From: Lytechinus variegatus
Lineage: Eukaryota; Echinodermata; Echinoidea; Temnopleuroida; Toxopneustidae
Assembly: GCF_018143015.1 (NCBI RefSeq)
Contig: NC_054758.1
Location: 21,234,501-21,298,500, forward strand
DNA length: 64,000 nt
Direction: 5' to 3'
Position 1 is the stretch's first letter. Every line of letters starts with the position of its first letter. The notes beneath the pieces were generated by a model. The model had not been told where the DNA came from. It ran no database searches and saw only the letters and a list, made by a program, of their open reading frames with translations. A program made the position numbers and the translations under genes. Shown piece after piece: positions 48,701-58,487 of the stretch.

Positions 48701-50936
48701 GCACAGTTCTTGCCATAAACCAAGGTTTGTCATTCTTAAAGAAAATTGTGTGATATGTACTCCAATGACAATCACTTTCATCCACTGTCTTTGAATTCTG
48801 ATAGGTATGTTGGGAGCTGCAATGTTAAAGCTTATCTAATGATGCATTTCTTGGGAGTAGATTGTCAAAAGTAGCCCCCGAAAATAAGCAAAATATTTTT
48901 TGGCCTGCATCATGATATTGGTGATAATGTAAATGGTGCTGATTTATTTTTTTCTTCTAATCATCATTTTTCTTGAATCGTTCTATAGATGATAGTTGAA
49001 TCTTGATATTTGAATGTTTAACCCTATCTAGGCCGGGGTATTTTGGGAGTTCATATGGCCGGGGGGGGGGGCTCCCATGCCCCCCCCTAAGATCTCGGCC
49101 GTCGACCACGCGATCGCGCCGAAAATTGGCACGCGGGTTGCCTGGGACATAATCTACAAGATCGTATAGTAATTTATTTCATGCGAAATGCTATTACGTG
49201 ATTATGCTAATTTATGCGTAATTAGTATGCAAAATCATACTTTTTCCTCTAACTCCCTAAATAAAGCTCCAAATGTACTCATTTTTGGTATAGAAACTAT
49301 TTGTGCTGTTCTTAGCAAGTGTACATGAAAAAAATTGCGATATCAAATCATTTTCTTCTGTGATCATAAAAACATAAAAGAATTACATTTAGACCAGCAA
49401 AACTAAAAATAATCATGCATTTATGAATTTTGGTTGAAAACACAATTTGCATTGACTTTGTACACGAATTCACGTTTTTGAGCAATTTTTGGTCTGACAT
49501 GCACTTACATAATGTTGCATAATTGATGACACAAAATTGGTCTCAAAAGTTGCGCAAGACTTGAAAGTAAAAAGTCAGCGAGCGGCGCGGTCAAAAAATT
49601 TCGCGCAGCAAAAATATCGCTAAATTTGTTGAGGGGGGGGCCTCCAAGGCCCCCCCCGGCCTAGATAGGGTTAAAATGAAGCAATTATAATAACAGTAGG
49701 GGAAGGCGGGCAAGATGAGCCACCACCCCCAGGCCAAGAATGAATGAGTCAGATATTTTTTACATAGTTTTTGTGGCTCAACTTACCCTAAAAGGTGGCA
49801 CAAGTTAGCCCACAGATGGGGCAAGTTGAGCCATTTGACATTGTTCTTTTTTCAAAGGCGACAATGACTTTCAGTGTTGGGGTAGAAAGTTATATATTGT
49901 TCAAAATCTTTTCCCAAGAATTAAATTCAAAGGCATAGTAATTATTTCTACACGATTATTAGTCATACCAATTTGAACATGCAAACTGCAAAAAGTGTCA
50001 CAACTTACCCCGCCTTTCCCTAATGTTACTCATTTGAGGTATGCTCTCTTCCCATTTGTTTTTGTATACTACTTGGTTTTGATTATTTGTATCATTGATG
50101 GCAGTATTTCATAAGACTTCAATGTTCTTCCAAGCTGTCTCCACATTCCATTTTATTGTATATACATTTTTACCTTGTAATTGTTTTTAATTTTAAATGA
50201 AATAGATTGAAAATGAATTGAATTGAATATATTGAAGGTCAAGTCCACCCCAGAAAAATGTTAATACAAATAAATGGAGAAAAATCAAATGAGCATAATG
50301 CTAAAAATTTCATCAAATTCAGATATAAAATAGGAAAGTTATGACATGTTAAAGTTTCGCTTATTTTCCACAAAACAGTGATATGTATAACTTAGTGACA
50401 TGCAAATGAGACGGTCGATGATGTCCGTCACTATTTCTTTTGTTTTTTATTGTTTGAATTATACAATATTTTATTTTTTACAGATTTGATAAAAAGGACC
50501 AACTTGACTGAACCATATAGTATCAAATAATGCTAATTCCACATGATCATGGAGGAATTAATCATTGTTTCACTTGACAATGGGAGAAAATTAGAATGTT
50601 TCATATACCGGTAACAAAATACAAAAAAATAGTGAGTGGAGGACGTCATAGTCTCCTCATTTGCATACGTGCCAGGAGGGGCATAACTGTTTTATGAAAT
50701 AAAGCGAAAATTTGTAAAGTCATAACTTTCTTATTGTACATCTGATTTGGATGAAATTTTCCCCTTTTTATTCAAATCAACTTTTAGTTGGGGTGGACTT
50801 TTCCTTTAATATTTACCCATTTGGTTTTGACAATATTGCAGTGTTTGAGATCTTGCTGAGGTATTACAATGCCGGAAGCTGGGAATCTTCTGTTGTCTCC
50901 GTAATGCCGAAGAGGAAAGGGTTTATTCCAAGATGA
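42583..50936 (+). CDS. TRMT10B: TRMT10B-type tRNA (guanine-9) methyltransferase
   Basis: A SPOUT-class methyltransferase of the Trm10 family, which uses S-adenosylmethionine to methylate N1 of purine 9 in tRNA. Six exons join in phase: 42583-42750, 43785-43937, 46304-46382, 47471-47538, 48607-48724 and 50842-50936 (TGA). They give 226 residues. Family landmarks in order: VCIDLSLGHLMNEKEMRSL (residues about 43-61), IYGFNRRADHPMQIWLTSL, VIYLTPDSPN, SKVYIIGGLVDES (about 141-153), TAKLPI, LAINQVFEILLRYYNAGSWE, and a basic end PKRKGFIPR. Asp151 in GGLVD aligns with the catalytic Asp of yeast Trm10. GGLVDES and NDGF match TRMT10B rather than TRMT10A. It is shorter than human TRMT10B (about 316 residues) at the N-terminus. 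An in-frame stop precedes the chosen ATG, so further upstream coding exons are possible only by splicing. Confidence 0.9.
42937..43077. repeat. Palindromic MITE, family D, in TRMT10B intron
   Basis: GGGCCTGTTGCATAAAACTT at the left and its complement AAGTTTTATGCAACAGGCCC at the right are a perfect pair. The arms continue through TTTACCTGAGAAAACT. It is about 141 bp and better preserved than the copy at 12281-12435. Confidence 0.85.
43785..43937 (+). CDS. TRMT10B: TRMT10B exon 2
   Basis: 51 codons in phase 0, from acceptor GATCAG to donor GTAAGT. It encodes EMRSLVCQIRQIYGFNRRAD, then HPMQIWLTSLDTEGDIYKTS and LQKNDGFELYV. The RRADHP and KNDGF stretches correspond to KKADRP and MNDGF in human TRMT10B as I recall it. 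Confidence 0.9.
44408..44588. repeat. Long hairpin (about 80 bp arms) in TRMT10B intron
   Basis: The left arm, from CAAATAGCGAA through GATGGTGC-like and GGTGAAAGA to GCTCTATTCAAC, is mirrored by GTTGAATAGAGC, CTCTTTCACC, GAAATCTCGCACCATCGCA and TTCGCTATTTG. The loop is only a few bases, around the GGCTAACGCC at 44498-44507. It would fold into a long imperfect RNA stem. No coding content. Confidence 0.8.
44695..45239. repeat. Two adjacent MITEs, family I (ATTGATCCGATCAATCGTAAC)
   Basis: The first copy runs from about 44695 to 44964 and the second from 44965 to 45239. Each has outer ends like GGCCTGTCTTACAAAGAG and CTTTGTAAGATGGGGCCC, with ATTGATCCNATCA next inward. The internal TTTCCATAG, ATTTTGCAAATTTCCTG and TAAGATGCATGTT landmarks are shared, and also occur in the partial copy at 53586-53776. 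Confidence 0.7.
45640..45895 (-). mobile_element. Degenerate tRNA-derived SINE
   Basis: On the - strand a degraded box B (GTGTTCTAATCCCACCACCT) is followed by AGCGTCCTTTGGTGAGGCTTC and CCACCCAGGTGTAAATGGGT. This resembles the SINE body at 45949-46235 but is more diverged. Confidence 0.5.
45949..46235 (+). mobile_element. tRNA-derived SINE in TRMT10B intron
   Basis: The head has box A (TGGCTCAGTGGATAAGTC) and box B (GGGTTCAAATCTC). The body has GTCCTTTGGTGAGGCATTTA, CACCTAGGTGTAGTAAATGG and TACCCGGTAGGAAGGA. Near the 3' end a 17 bp unit AGAAACATTTGTATTA is repeated three times. The tail is ACTATATAAATGTTCCATATTAAT. Best-preserved head of the family in this window. Confidence 0.85.
46304..46382 (+). 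CDS. TRMT10B: TRMT10B exon 3
   Basis: 79 bp, 26 codons plus one base, from acceptor TTTTTTTCAAAAG to donor GTAAGA. It encodes INKTSQHYSAIFSQEDVIYL then TPDSPN. The VIYLTPDSPN motif is a core strand of the SPOUT fold in this family. Confidence 0.9.
47471..47538 (+). CDS. TRMT10B: TRMT10B exon 4, with GGLVD motif
   Basis: 68 bp. The acceptor TTTTATAAATAG was preferred over the ATAG 15 bp downstream because it restores the conserved spacing (PNVLTEIEASKVYIIGGLVD). It ends ESVIP at donor GTAAGT. It contains the presumed catalytic Asp. Confidence 0.85.
48607..48724 (+). CDS. TRMT10B: TRMT10B exon 5
   Basis: 118 bp, 39 codons plus one base, from acceptor TTTTTTGTACAG to donor GTTTGT (non-consensus after GT). 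It encodes NATFDLAKERGYDTAKLPIM, then RCMKHAEKGTFSTVLAINQ. The TAKLPI and VLAINQ parts line the cofactor-binding knot in the family. Confidence 0.9.
49022..49670. mobile_element. piggyBac-like MITE in TRMT10B intron
   Basis: Flanked by TTAA at 49018-49021 and 49671-49674. The ends CCCTATCTAGGCCGGGG and its complement CCCCGGCCTAGATAGGG are perfect. It has internal G- and C-runs near each end and the AT-rich core ATTATGCTAATTTATGC. 649 bp, non-autonomous. The best-preserved copy in the window. Confidence 0.88.
50232..50809. repeat. Long-TIR MITE, family B, intact copy beside the last TRMT10B exon
   Basis: Left TTGAAGGTCAAGTCCACCCC and right GGGGTGGACTTTTCCTTTAA. The arms extend about 200 bp (TTTTCATCCAAATCAGAT-type, CATGCAAATGAGAC mirrored by CTCCTCATTTGCATA). 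About 578 bp. Its right end is 32 bp before the acceptor of the final TRMT10B exon. Confidence 0.88.
50842..50936 (+). CDS. TRMT10B: TRMT10B terminal exon
   Basis: 95 bp after acceptor CAATATTGCAG. The first two bases complete Val. It encodes VFEILLRYYNAGSWESSVVS, then VMPKRKGFIPR and TGA. LAINQVFEIL across the junction is the family signature. The basic end is usual for Trm10 proteins. Confidence 0.92.
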
Positions 50937-51019
50937 CTGGTCAGATGTGCCTCAAGCAAGCTGCCAAGTTCATTCAAGAATGAAAACAACTTTGTAGATA
51001 TGTGATGGCACATAAGATA

Positions 51020-51632
51020 CAGTTGAGGCCAGTAGTTTATATACACCCAGGAAATTCAAAGAAAAGTTGACACTTGCCAAACATCATTAAATTAACTGTA
51101 TCTTATGAAATATTTGTGCTATCATGACGAATTTGATATGAAACAAATGAGTATGTCATGCCCCTTCATCACATTGCTTTGTCATCAGGAGCTGAAAAAT
51201 ATTTAGGTATCATTTTTTCACCAAATTCTTCGTATTTTAGACAAATTTAACATGAAATCTTGACAATAAAATTTCATATTTGTGCTAGTTACTTCTAAAC
51301 ACAAACATTTCAGATTACTCTTTTTTGTTCAGCGGTGACATATTATGATAGAAAATGTAATATAAATCATAGATTTGACATTTATATATGTCTATGAAAT
51401 GATGTTTAAAAATATAATAACAAACAACAGAATACATTTAGCGCGAATATTGCCTTTCTTCAATGAAAATTCCACCTGAAATATACTTTAATCCCAACAG
51501 CATGTACATTTTTACGATGTTTGGCAAGTACGATGATACACCAACCTGGTGGACTGCATTTTAACAGATGATGACGAAGTAAAGAGATTTCACTGAATTC
51601 CATGGTTGTATGTAAACTTTTGGCCTCAACTG
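51020..51632. mobile_element. Tc1/mariner-like non-autonomous element
   Basis: Ends CAGTTGAGGCCAGTAGTTTA (left) and GTAAACTTTTGGCCTCAACTG (right) are near-perfect complements. They are flanked by TA at 51018-51019 and 51633-51634, the Tc1 target. The pattern CAGTTGAGGCC...TTTATATACACCC is typical of Tc1-like termini. 613 bp with no transposase. Confidence 0.85.
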
Positions 51633-51714
51633 TAAATACTAGTTGTGGTGAATGATCTCTAAATGAGTTTGAACAGAATCCGATAAAATGTGTGTATGAT
51701 AAAAAAATATGTGC

Positions 51715-51925
51715 CAAAGTGCCAAATGATTCGTATTCCGGTGACCCGGGTTCGATTCCCACTTGGTGCGCTAGTGCCCTTTGGTAAGGCATTAATCCTC
51801 AGTACCTTTGGAGAGGACCTTAAGCCGTCGGTCCTCTGGTTGCTTGCTTACAAGCATTCATTTCATGCTTTCTTAGCAATCAGGTCAAAAATCACTACCA
51901 ATCAATCAATCAATTTTGGTAGCAA
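51715..51925 (+). mobile_element. Second SINE type with box B head
   Basis: The tRNA-like box B reads GACCCGGGTTCGATTCCCAC. It is followed by CCTTTGGTAAGGCATTAATC, a GGAGAGGACCTTAAGCCGTC-type body and a (CAAT)n tail at about 51898-51915. Box A is not clear. The body differs from the other SINE family. Confidence 0.65.
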
Positions 51926-52599
51926 ATGAGTAATTACTGAGAAACGAGCAAAATGAGCATTGCAATGGCATCCAGATGTAATAAAAATACACTGTCCCAC
52001 ATATACTTATTTACGTTGCCATTGTTTTTCAGCATAAATTTAATATTTTCACATAATTAGATTTATGAGAATGAACCAGACAAAGATGTACACTGATATG
52101 GTGACAATTAGCATACAGAGGTGGAGGCTGGACCTTCTAAAAATTGTCATGCCCGCCCCCCACAAAAAAAAAAACCCAGGAAAGGATAGAAAATGCAAAG
52201 GAAAAGGGTAAAATATATGTTTTAACATTACGTAAAATCTGTCACATAATTGGACTGTGACAATCAACCTTGCTTTCCAACACTTTTCATGAAAATTGTT
52301 GTTTGCAGCAACTGCATTACTCTCCCTATAGAAAAGCGAACGAGTTTATTTCAAGAAAATGTTAAACTGCTTGCCCACTGAAAGGCCTGGTTGCTACATG
52401 CATTATGTATCTGGGTTATCTTTCCCTGCGTTTTGTCCCATTTACATTCTTGCAGTTGGAATATGATGAATTTAAATTGTGGTTCTTGTATGTATATAGA
52501 GAGAGAGGGGTAGCTGAATAGCTTTTGGGGTATACAGGGAAAGGGTCCGAGTTGATAGGATTGTTTAGAAAATGGCTTGTTTATGATTCAATATTCTGC

Positions 52600-52980
52600 A
52601 CCATCTTCTAAATTTCTCTGAATTTCCAATCCAATCCAATTGGATCGGTTGGAATCATTTGTAATCATTTGGAATAACCTTCCTTTTTATATAAAAGATA
52701 GCCCTTCCCTTTCCATTTTCAAAAGGAGACTATTATCATATTTGATTGACAACTACAATACTCAATTCATTTTCTATATTACAGGCTTTATTGTTACTTT
52801 GTGTATGTTACCGATTTAGGTATTTCAGTTGTATTTTCTTCTATTGTGACAGCACCAATAAGGCTTCTCCTCACTTCATAAATTATTTATTTATGTATTC
52901 CAAAATGTTTTGGAAATGTTATTTTTAATATATATGAATGGAATAAATACATATGAATGAATGAATGAGTATTCGACATA
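52600..52980 (+). mobile_element. LINE 3' fragment with RT C-terminus
   Basis: From about 52659 the frame reads WNNLPFYIKDSPSLSIFKRR then LLSYLIDNYNTQF. WNxLPxxIRxSxSLxxFKxxLKxxL is the standard ending of CR1/jockey-like ORF2 proteins. It ends in an ATGAATGA-type microsatellite at 52955-52975, the usual LINE tail. Severely 5'-truncated and not functional. Confidence 0.75.
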
Positions 52981-53159
52981 GTGAATTTTCCCTTTCAGTC
53001 ACAAAGTGCTGCACTCACACTACCCCATGTTTAGGCCCAGGGGCGTCGATCCATTTTTCAGATGGGGGGGGGGCAAAATCCTGAATCAATGTTCCAAAGG
53101 CGCTTTATCATACACACACGCACACAGGCATATATATATATATGAGTCATGAGATATAG

Positions 53160-53582
53160 ACGAGTATCTCACCAACAAATTAATGAAAAAACAATGAAAA
53201 GTAAAAGGTAAAAAAACAAAGAAATACTTAAGAAATTGCAAAAAACAATATAATACAAAAGAAAATGATTTGATATCGCATTTTTTCATGTACACTTGCT
53301 AAGAACAACACAAAGAGTTTCTAAACCAAAAATTTGGACATTTGGAGTGTTATTTAGGGAGTTAGAGGAAAAAGTATGAATTCGCATACTATGTATGCAT
53401 AAATTAGCATAATCACTTAATAGCGATTTGCATGAAATTAATTACTATACAATCTTGTAGATTATGTCCTAGGCAACCCGCGTGCCAATTTTCGGCGCGA
53501 TCGCGCGGTCGACGGCCGAGATCTTAAAGGGGGGGGGGCCCTCGGCCATATGAACTCCCAAAATACCCCGGCCTAGATAGAG
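53160..53582. mobile_element. Truncated piggyBac-like MITE, reverse orientation
   Basis: The right edge CCCCGGCCTAGATAGAGTTAA (TTAA at 53583-53586) matches the left end of the element at 49022 in reverse. The body (GCGTGCCAATTTTCGGCGCG, TATGCATAAATTAGCATAAT) is the reverse complement of that copy. The left end is lost at a TA-rich microsatellite near 53135. Confidence 0.8.
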
Positions 53583-53585
53583 TTA

Positions 53586-53776
53586 AGCATGTTTGTTCAA
53601 AATACTTTGTAGATATGATGTACATACATTCACTTTTCCTGACATTTCAGTATGCTTCTCTTTTTGCTTACAAAGGACATTGTGCAAATTTCCTACAGAA
53701 TGTATGACATTGATGGATTTCCCTATACTTGAGTTTGATCAGATCAATCGTAACTTTTTGTGAGAAGGGGCCTCGG
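53586..53776. repeat. Partial MITE, family I
   Basis: AAAGGACATTGTGCAAATTT, TGACATTGATGGATTTCCC and GATCAGATCAATCGTAACTT are shared with 45120-45239. Only one half of the element is present, and it directly abuts the piggyBac-like remnant. Confidence 0.6.
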
Positions 53777-54980
53777 TGTTCCTTTTTTCATGTTATCACA
53801 TGTAAGAGAATTTTCATTAAATATATCATGGACAAACTTAGTAGAATGAGCAAAAATAGATTGGGGATATATTTGTTAGTGTACATAGGTGAGAGTTGTT
53901 CACGTGTGACATCTTGGCTGCATTGTCAATTAGATGATCTCTGTATCATTTGTAATCTTGACATTCAGGTGTGCATAACTTTTTTATTGTTCATCCAATT
54001 GTTCTCAAGTTTCAATTAATCTCATTCTTTTGACTTTTTTTTTGTTTTTACACAATCTAATTTGAATTTGAATTCATCTTAAACCATTTTGAAGTCAGGT
54101 TTAACTTAGACCATGGTCTAACTCTGCTAAAATTATGGGAAGCCAAAAGTGTAAAAAAATTTGGTGTATAAGAAATAAGGGGGGGGGTGTGAGGTTTTAC
54201 AGTATGTGAATTCATAACAAATTGACAACATTTACAATAAAACATAATTTTGTGTGATATTTATTCTGAATGTAAATGATACATTTATATACATATAAAA
54301 CTTATATATAAAGACTTATATATTTTTGAGACTCTGAGTTATTTTAGTACAAAATATCTAGAAGAGTACAAAATAGAATGAAAACTATTGTAATAAATTA
54401 TTTATTTTTAACAAAAATATCAATATCATAAGAACTCAATTAAAAAAAATGCAACTGGTATTCCATTAACAACAACAACAATAACAACATCAGCAGCAAA
54501 ATAGTGAAGTGTAACAGGGAGGAAACATCAATATTACAGAATAGACAAATCAGAAAAAAAAGTGAAGTGGTAGAGAGATATGGGATGCCGGAGTGAGTGA
54601 CAAAAAGAATGGGATAGAGAGAGGGGGGGAGAAAAGAAGAGAGGGAGAGGATTAAAGGGGAAAAGGGAAGGATCAAAGGAGAGAGAGAGAGAGAAAGTAA
54701 TATGTAGGAGATTAAGAATAAATGAAGCAACATATCAATGCACCACATTCAAGACATGGGGCTGTAATTGTAGTGATGGTTTACTATATTTATGGGTGTC
54801 ACTGTTTAACAGAAGAAAATTGACTTTTGGAAAGTGAGCTTGCCTCAGATATCACTAAAACACAACAGACTTTACAACAGAAGGAAGGATTGACATAAAT
54901 GAAAATAATTATTTTGCAGTAATTGCAATGTCGGTTCCGAAACAAACACACGATGGTAGGCTGCAGCTTTTATTGATGTT
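53777..54980. other. Intergenic DNA with GA-rich tract
   Basis: AT-rich without supported exons. A purine (GAGAG) tract runs from about 54560 to 54710. Confidence 0.4.
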
Positions 54981-55524
54981 CCCGGGGGGGGGGGGGGATA
55001 CCATGCGCGACCAAAAAACACGATAGGGCACGTTACGTACGTAACGTGATAAGGGTGTCAAAAACACAAAAATAATGAAAAAAAGGTATCTATTTCGCTA
55101 GGAAAATTACGTGTTTAGGGTCGTATTTGCGGGAATGATAAAACACAAAATGTTTTAAAAAAGGATGTCCTTTTTGCCCCAACCCTTCGTGTTTAGAACT
55201 TTGGTTTAGAGTCAGATTTGCGCGAGGTGTAGAAGCAGGGGTCGTACTAAAATAAGGTATAGCCGACGGACGATCGAAGGACCCACATTCCTGTACTTGT
55301 TTAGGGGTTCATTTCAGGGAATAATTGCCAAGAGTATCGTTTTGTTTCCAATAGTTGTTAAGGGTAGGGTTTCACACGCCAATACTTGTTAAGGGGTGCA
55401 TTTTCAGAATATGGAAATACGTGTCTAGGGTGCTTTTCGTGACCCCATGGTCTCGCATGGTATCCACTGATCTCTCCCCTAGGGGAGAGATCAGTGATGG
55501 TATCCACTCGGGAATGGAAGTGCC
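54981..55524 (-). mobile_element. CCCGGG-ended TIR element, family J, copy 1
   Basis: Reverse-oriented relative of 56308-56858. Shared landmarks include GATACCATGCGCGACCA, the perfect 20 bp palindrome CACGTTACGTACGTAACGTG (55029-55048), AAAATTACGTGTTTAGGGTC, GTACTTGTTTAGGGGTTCAT and GGTATCCACTCGGGAATGGA. One end has a run of about 13 G replacing terminal sequence. Near the other end is a duplicated GGTATCCACT around a 32 bp perfect palindrome. No transposase. Confidence 0.75.
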
Positions 55525-55535
55525 CCGCGCCGGTG

Positions 55536-55647
55536 GCGCGTTTCCGTTTTACACCCTGGCGAAGGCATTTTCCGGAAAAGTAGCCAAAAAGCGACTAGTG
55601 AAGAGTCTACACACGTCGCTGGTTGCATGCAGCGTGCGACACAGGTG
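55536..55647 (+). other. Coding-like segment, inverted partner at 58340-58430
   Basis: GCGCGTTTCCGTTTTACACC and about 60 following bases recur as the reverse complement at 58348-58425. One frame common to both reads VSVLHPGEGIFRKSSQKATS then EES. Here it ends at a good donor-like CACAG|GTGAGT. It may be a duplicated exon fragment or the end of a larger inverted-repeat element spanning about 2.9 kb. Product not recognised. Confidence 0.35.
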
Positions 55648-55899
55648 AGTCCACCACCGCATGCAATTTGCACATTTACTGATCAGAGCACAGAGTTCCT
55701 CGGCACTTCATGTGGCAGTCAGGAGTGAAATCCGAACATGCTTTTGCAGTCGCGTTGTTTATGATAGTTTTTTTTTTCTAAAAATAAATTATTAACTAAA
55801 TGAATAGAATGACAGACAAAATCAAAATAAACAGATACTTATAATGGAAAGGCAAATTGAAGTTTGATGGATTGATACGGGATTGATACACTTAGAAGC

Positions 55900-56307
55900 T
55901 GCCGAAAGATAGATATAGAAGACTGATAAATATTGAGACAAGAAATACAGATAGATAGATAGAAATAGAGAAAGAGACAGAGAGAGAGGTGGATAGATAG
56001 AAAGAGAGAGAGAGAAAGAGGGAGAGATGGATGGATACTAGATAGATAGATAGATAAATAGAGAGAGGGGATAGACAGAGAGGTCGATATATGAGGGAGA
56101 GGGGGGGGGGGCGAGAGAGATGTTATAGATAGAAATATGGACGGAGAAAGAGAGAAAAAAGACAGACAGATGCTAGAGAAGGAGAGAGATAGAGAAGATA
56201 GACAAATTAACAGATAGATAGATAGATATATAGATAGAGAGAAATAGAGAATTTGAGATAGATGTTAGATAAAGAATGAGAGAGACAGAGAAGATTATTA
56301 GATAGAT
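55900..56307. repeat. (GATA)n and (GAGA)n microsatellite
   Basis: About 400 bp of imperfect GATA, AGAG and GACAGA units. The tract resumes after the family J element at 56859 and continues to about 56950, so the element split it. Confidence 0.9.
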
Positions 56308-56858
56308 CCCGGGGGGGCCACTTCCATTCACGAGTGGATACCATGCGCGACCATGGGGTCTCGAAAAGCACCCTACACACGTAATTTCCATATTCTGAAA
56401 ATGCACCCCTTAACAAGTATTGGCGTGTCAAACCCTACCCTTAACAAGTATTGGAAACAAATCGATACTCTTGGCAAATATTCCCTGAAATGAACCCCTA
56501 AACAAGTACAGGAATGTTTTATTGTTACGGGTCCTTTGGTTGTCGGCTTTACCTTATTTGGTTTAGTACGACCCCACCTTCTACACCTAGCGCAAATAGG
56601 ACTCTAAACACGTAGTGTTGGGGCAAAAAGGACATCCTTTATAAAACATTTTCATTTTGTTTTATCATCCCCGCAAATTCGATCCTAAACACGTAATTTT
56701 CCTAGCGAAATAGATACCCTTTTTTCATTATTTTTGTGTTTTTGACACCCTTTTCACGTTACGTACGTAACGTGCCCTATCGTGAAAAGGACATCCTTTT
56801 TACGTGTTTTTTTGGTCGCGCATGGTATCCACTCGTCAATGTAAGTGGCCCCCCCGGG
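56308..56858 (+). mobile_element. CCCGGG-ended TIR element, family J, best copy
   Basis: Ends CCCGGGGGGGCCACTTCCAT and GTAAGTGGCCCCCCCGGG. Next inward, GAGTGGATACCATGCGCGACCA is complemented by TGGTCGCGCATGGTATCCACT. It is flanked by AGATAGAT on both sides, a possible 8 bp target duplication, although the site is a GATA repeat. The interior carries the palindrome CACGTTACGTACGTAACGTG (56755-56774) and repeated ACACGTAA/TTAACAAGTATTGG words. 551 bp, no transposase. Superfamily not established. Confidence 0.82.
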
Positions 56859-57129
56859 AGATAGATAGATAGATAGATACTGCAGTTACATAGATAAATA
56901 GAGATAGAATTTGAGAGATAGATATATAGACAGATAGAGAGAAAGACAGACATCAGCAAATCGGCAAGGCAAATGATCAAGGATTCGTATTGAACTTGGA
57001 AAGTATAAGCTCAGCTGCATTTGCAATTCTGCGGATAACTTCGGTGCGGACTTTGGATCGCGCGCCCAGCTGATAATTGGGACCTTTCGCAATCATCACG
57101 GACGCTAGTATTAGGGTCCCCTAACACAA

Positions 57130-57240
57130 AAGTTAACGCTTAATCATACACTTGATTTTTAAGATTGATTGTGCATTACAGTCAATAGAATCAAACGTAG
57201 AAAACTGCTCTACGATCAATGCTAAGCTTTGTGTAACAGG
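57130..57240. repeat. Small palindromic repeat (ACACAAAGCTTAGCAT type)
   Basis: CTAACACAAAAGTTAACGCT at one end and GCTAAGCTTTGTGTAACAG at the other, with GATTGATTGTGCATTACAGTC inside. Similar sequence occurs at about 6990-7125 and 15240-15370. About 110 bp, non-coding. Confidence 0.5.
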
Positions 57241-57739
57241 GGGGTTACAGGCCCTACAAATCTGCTTTTCGTGTGCAAAATCCCTTTCCGCGACACCCGT
57301 ACCGCATACATGCATGTATATTACGACTGATGGCTGCATGGAGATATTCAAAATGCAGAACCCAAAATAGATTTATGACATGGAGAAGAAAGTGGTTTTT
57401 CAAACAAATCGAGAACATATTGAGTGAGGAAAAACTTACTGAATGAAGGCTTAAATATAGATCATTACAGTCCATCGAATCGATATTACATTTAATGTGG
57501 ATTATTGGTGGATCACTGGCAATTGATTTCATGGATAAGATCAACCTCTCCAGCCGAACATTTCGCATGCGTTGATATGTACACATCATTATGTGATACC
57601 TTTGAACTCGTTTCCTTTTGTTTCTTTTGTTTCTTTGTTTCTTTTGTTTACTCCTTATACACAAACGATATGCCTCTCGCACACGATGTGAGGGGCATTA
57701 TGTTTTACATTCCCCAGAAATGGGGATTAGATTCAAATT

Positions 57740-58056
57740 CCGGGGGACCACTTCCATTGATGAGTGGATACCAGGCACGACCATGGGGTTTCGAAAAGTA
57801 CCCTAAACATGCTAAACAAGGGAAGCAATTCTTTTCCAGATTATGAAAATGCATCTCTTAACAAGTATTTGGCTTGTGAAACCCTACAAGTATTGAATAT
57901 ATATCCCTTATTTCAGCATTTTAAACATCGTTTTGACACCCTTATAACGTTACATAGGCCTATACATGTATACGTAACGTACCTGCCCACTCTGTCCCCT
58001 TTTACGGGTGGTCGCTACTGGTATCCACTAATCAATGGAAGTGGGCCCCCCGGGCG
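57740..58056 (+). mobile_element. CCCGGG-ended element, family J, internally deleted copy
   Basis: Ends CCGGGGGACCACTTCCATTG and CAATGGAAGTGGGCCCCCCG. It keeps GAGTGGATACCAGGCACGACC and TTAACAAGTATTTGGCTTGT but is only about 317 bp, so the middle of the 551 bp form is missing. Confidence 0.78.
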
Positions 58057-58204
58057 GCCTCTCGAGCTCTAGGAGGAGTCAAATGTGGCTTTGGAAAGTC
58101 GTCCTCAATCGGATAAATCGCTGTTACCATAGTAGCAACCAGAATTTTGCACACGAAACGCATATTGAATGTTTCCGTCGCAGATGCGAAACGAAAAAAA
58201 AATC

Positions 58205-58440
58205 TCATGTCACACAATTTGCATTGCAGGACTGAGTTTTACGACCATGATGACGGGCCCAAAAAGTCCCTTCCAAAGTCAACGACCGTTGTAAATAAGC
58301 GTCCGCGTCCTCAAACGAAAGGTCGGGAATGTAAACAAACGTAGACGTAGACTCTTCACTGGTCGCTTTTTGGCTACTTTTCCGGAAAATGCCTTCGCCA
58401 GGGTGTAAAACGGAAACGCGCCCCCGGTGATGTTCAAACA
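58205..58440 (-). other. Coding-like open frame of unknown product
   Basis: The - strand frame contains HPGEGIFRKSSQKATSEEST then FVYIPDLSFEDADAYLQRSL and TLEGTFWARHHGRKTQS. The composition looks protein-like, and its first part is duplicated in inverted form at 55536-55613. No family was recognised, no intron signals were fixed, and the start is uncertain. It could be a remnant of a transposon protein or of a host gene. Confidence 0.3.
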
Positions 58441-58487
58441 TTGTTTTGTATTCCTTTCATGTTAAGATGGTAGAAATTAACCGGGGG

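Noticed and set aside
50080..50230. LINE 3' tail (TGAATTGAATTGAATA)
   Set aside because: There is only a short degenerate tail with no reverse transcriptase remnant; too weak to list as a feature.
57254..57682. 142-codon - frame (MREAYRLCIRSKQKK...)
   Set aside because: No family resemblance or splice context, low-complexity Lys/Arg start, and partial overlap with a palindromic repeat.
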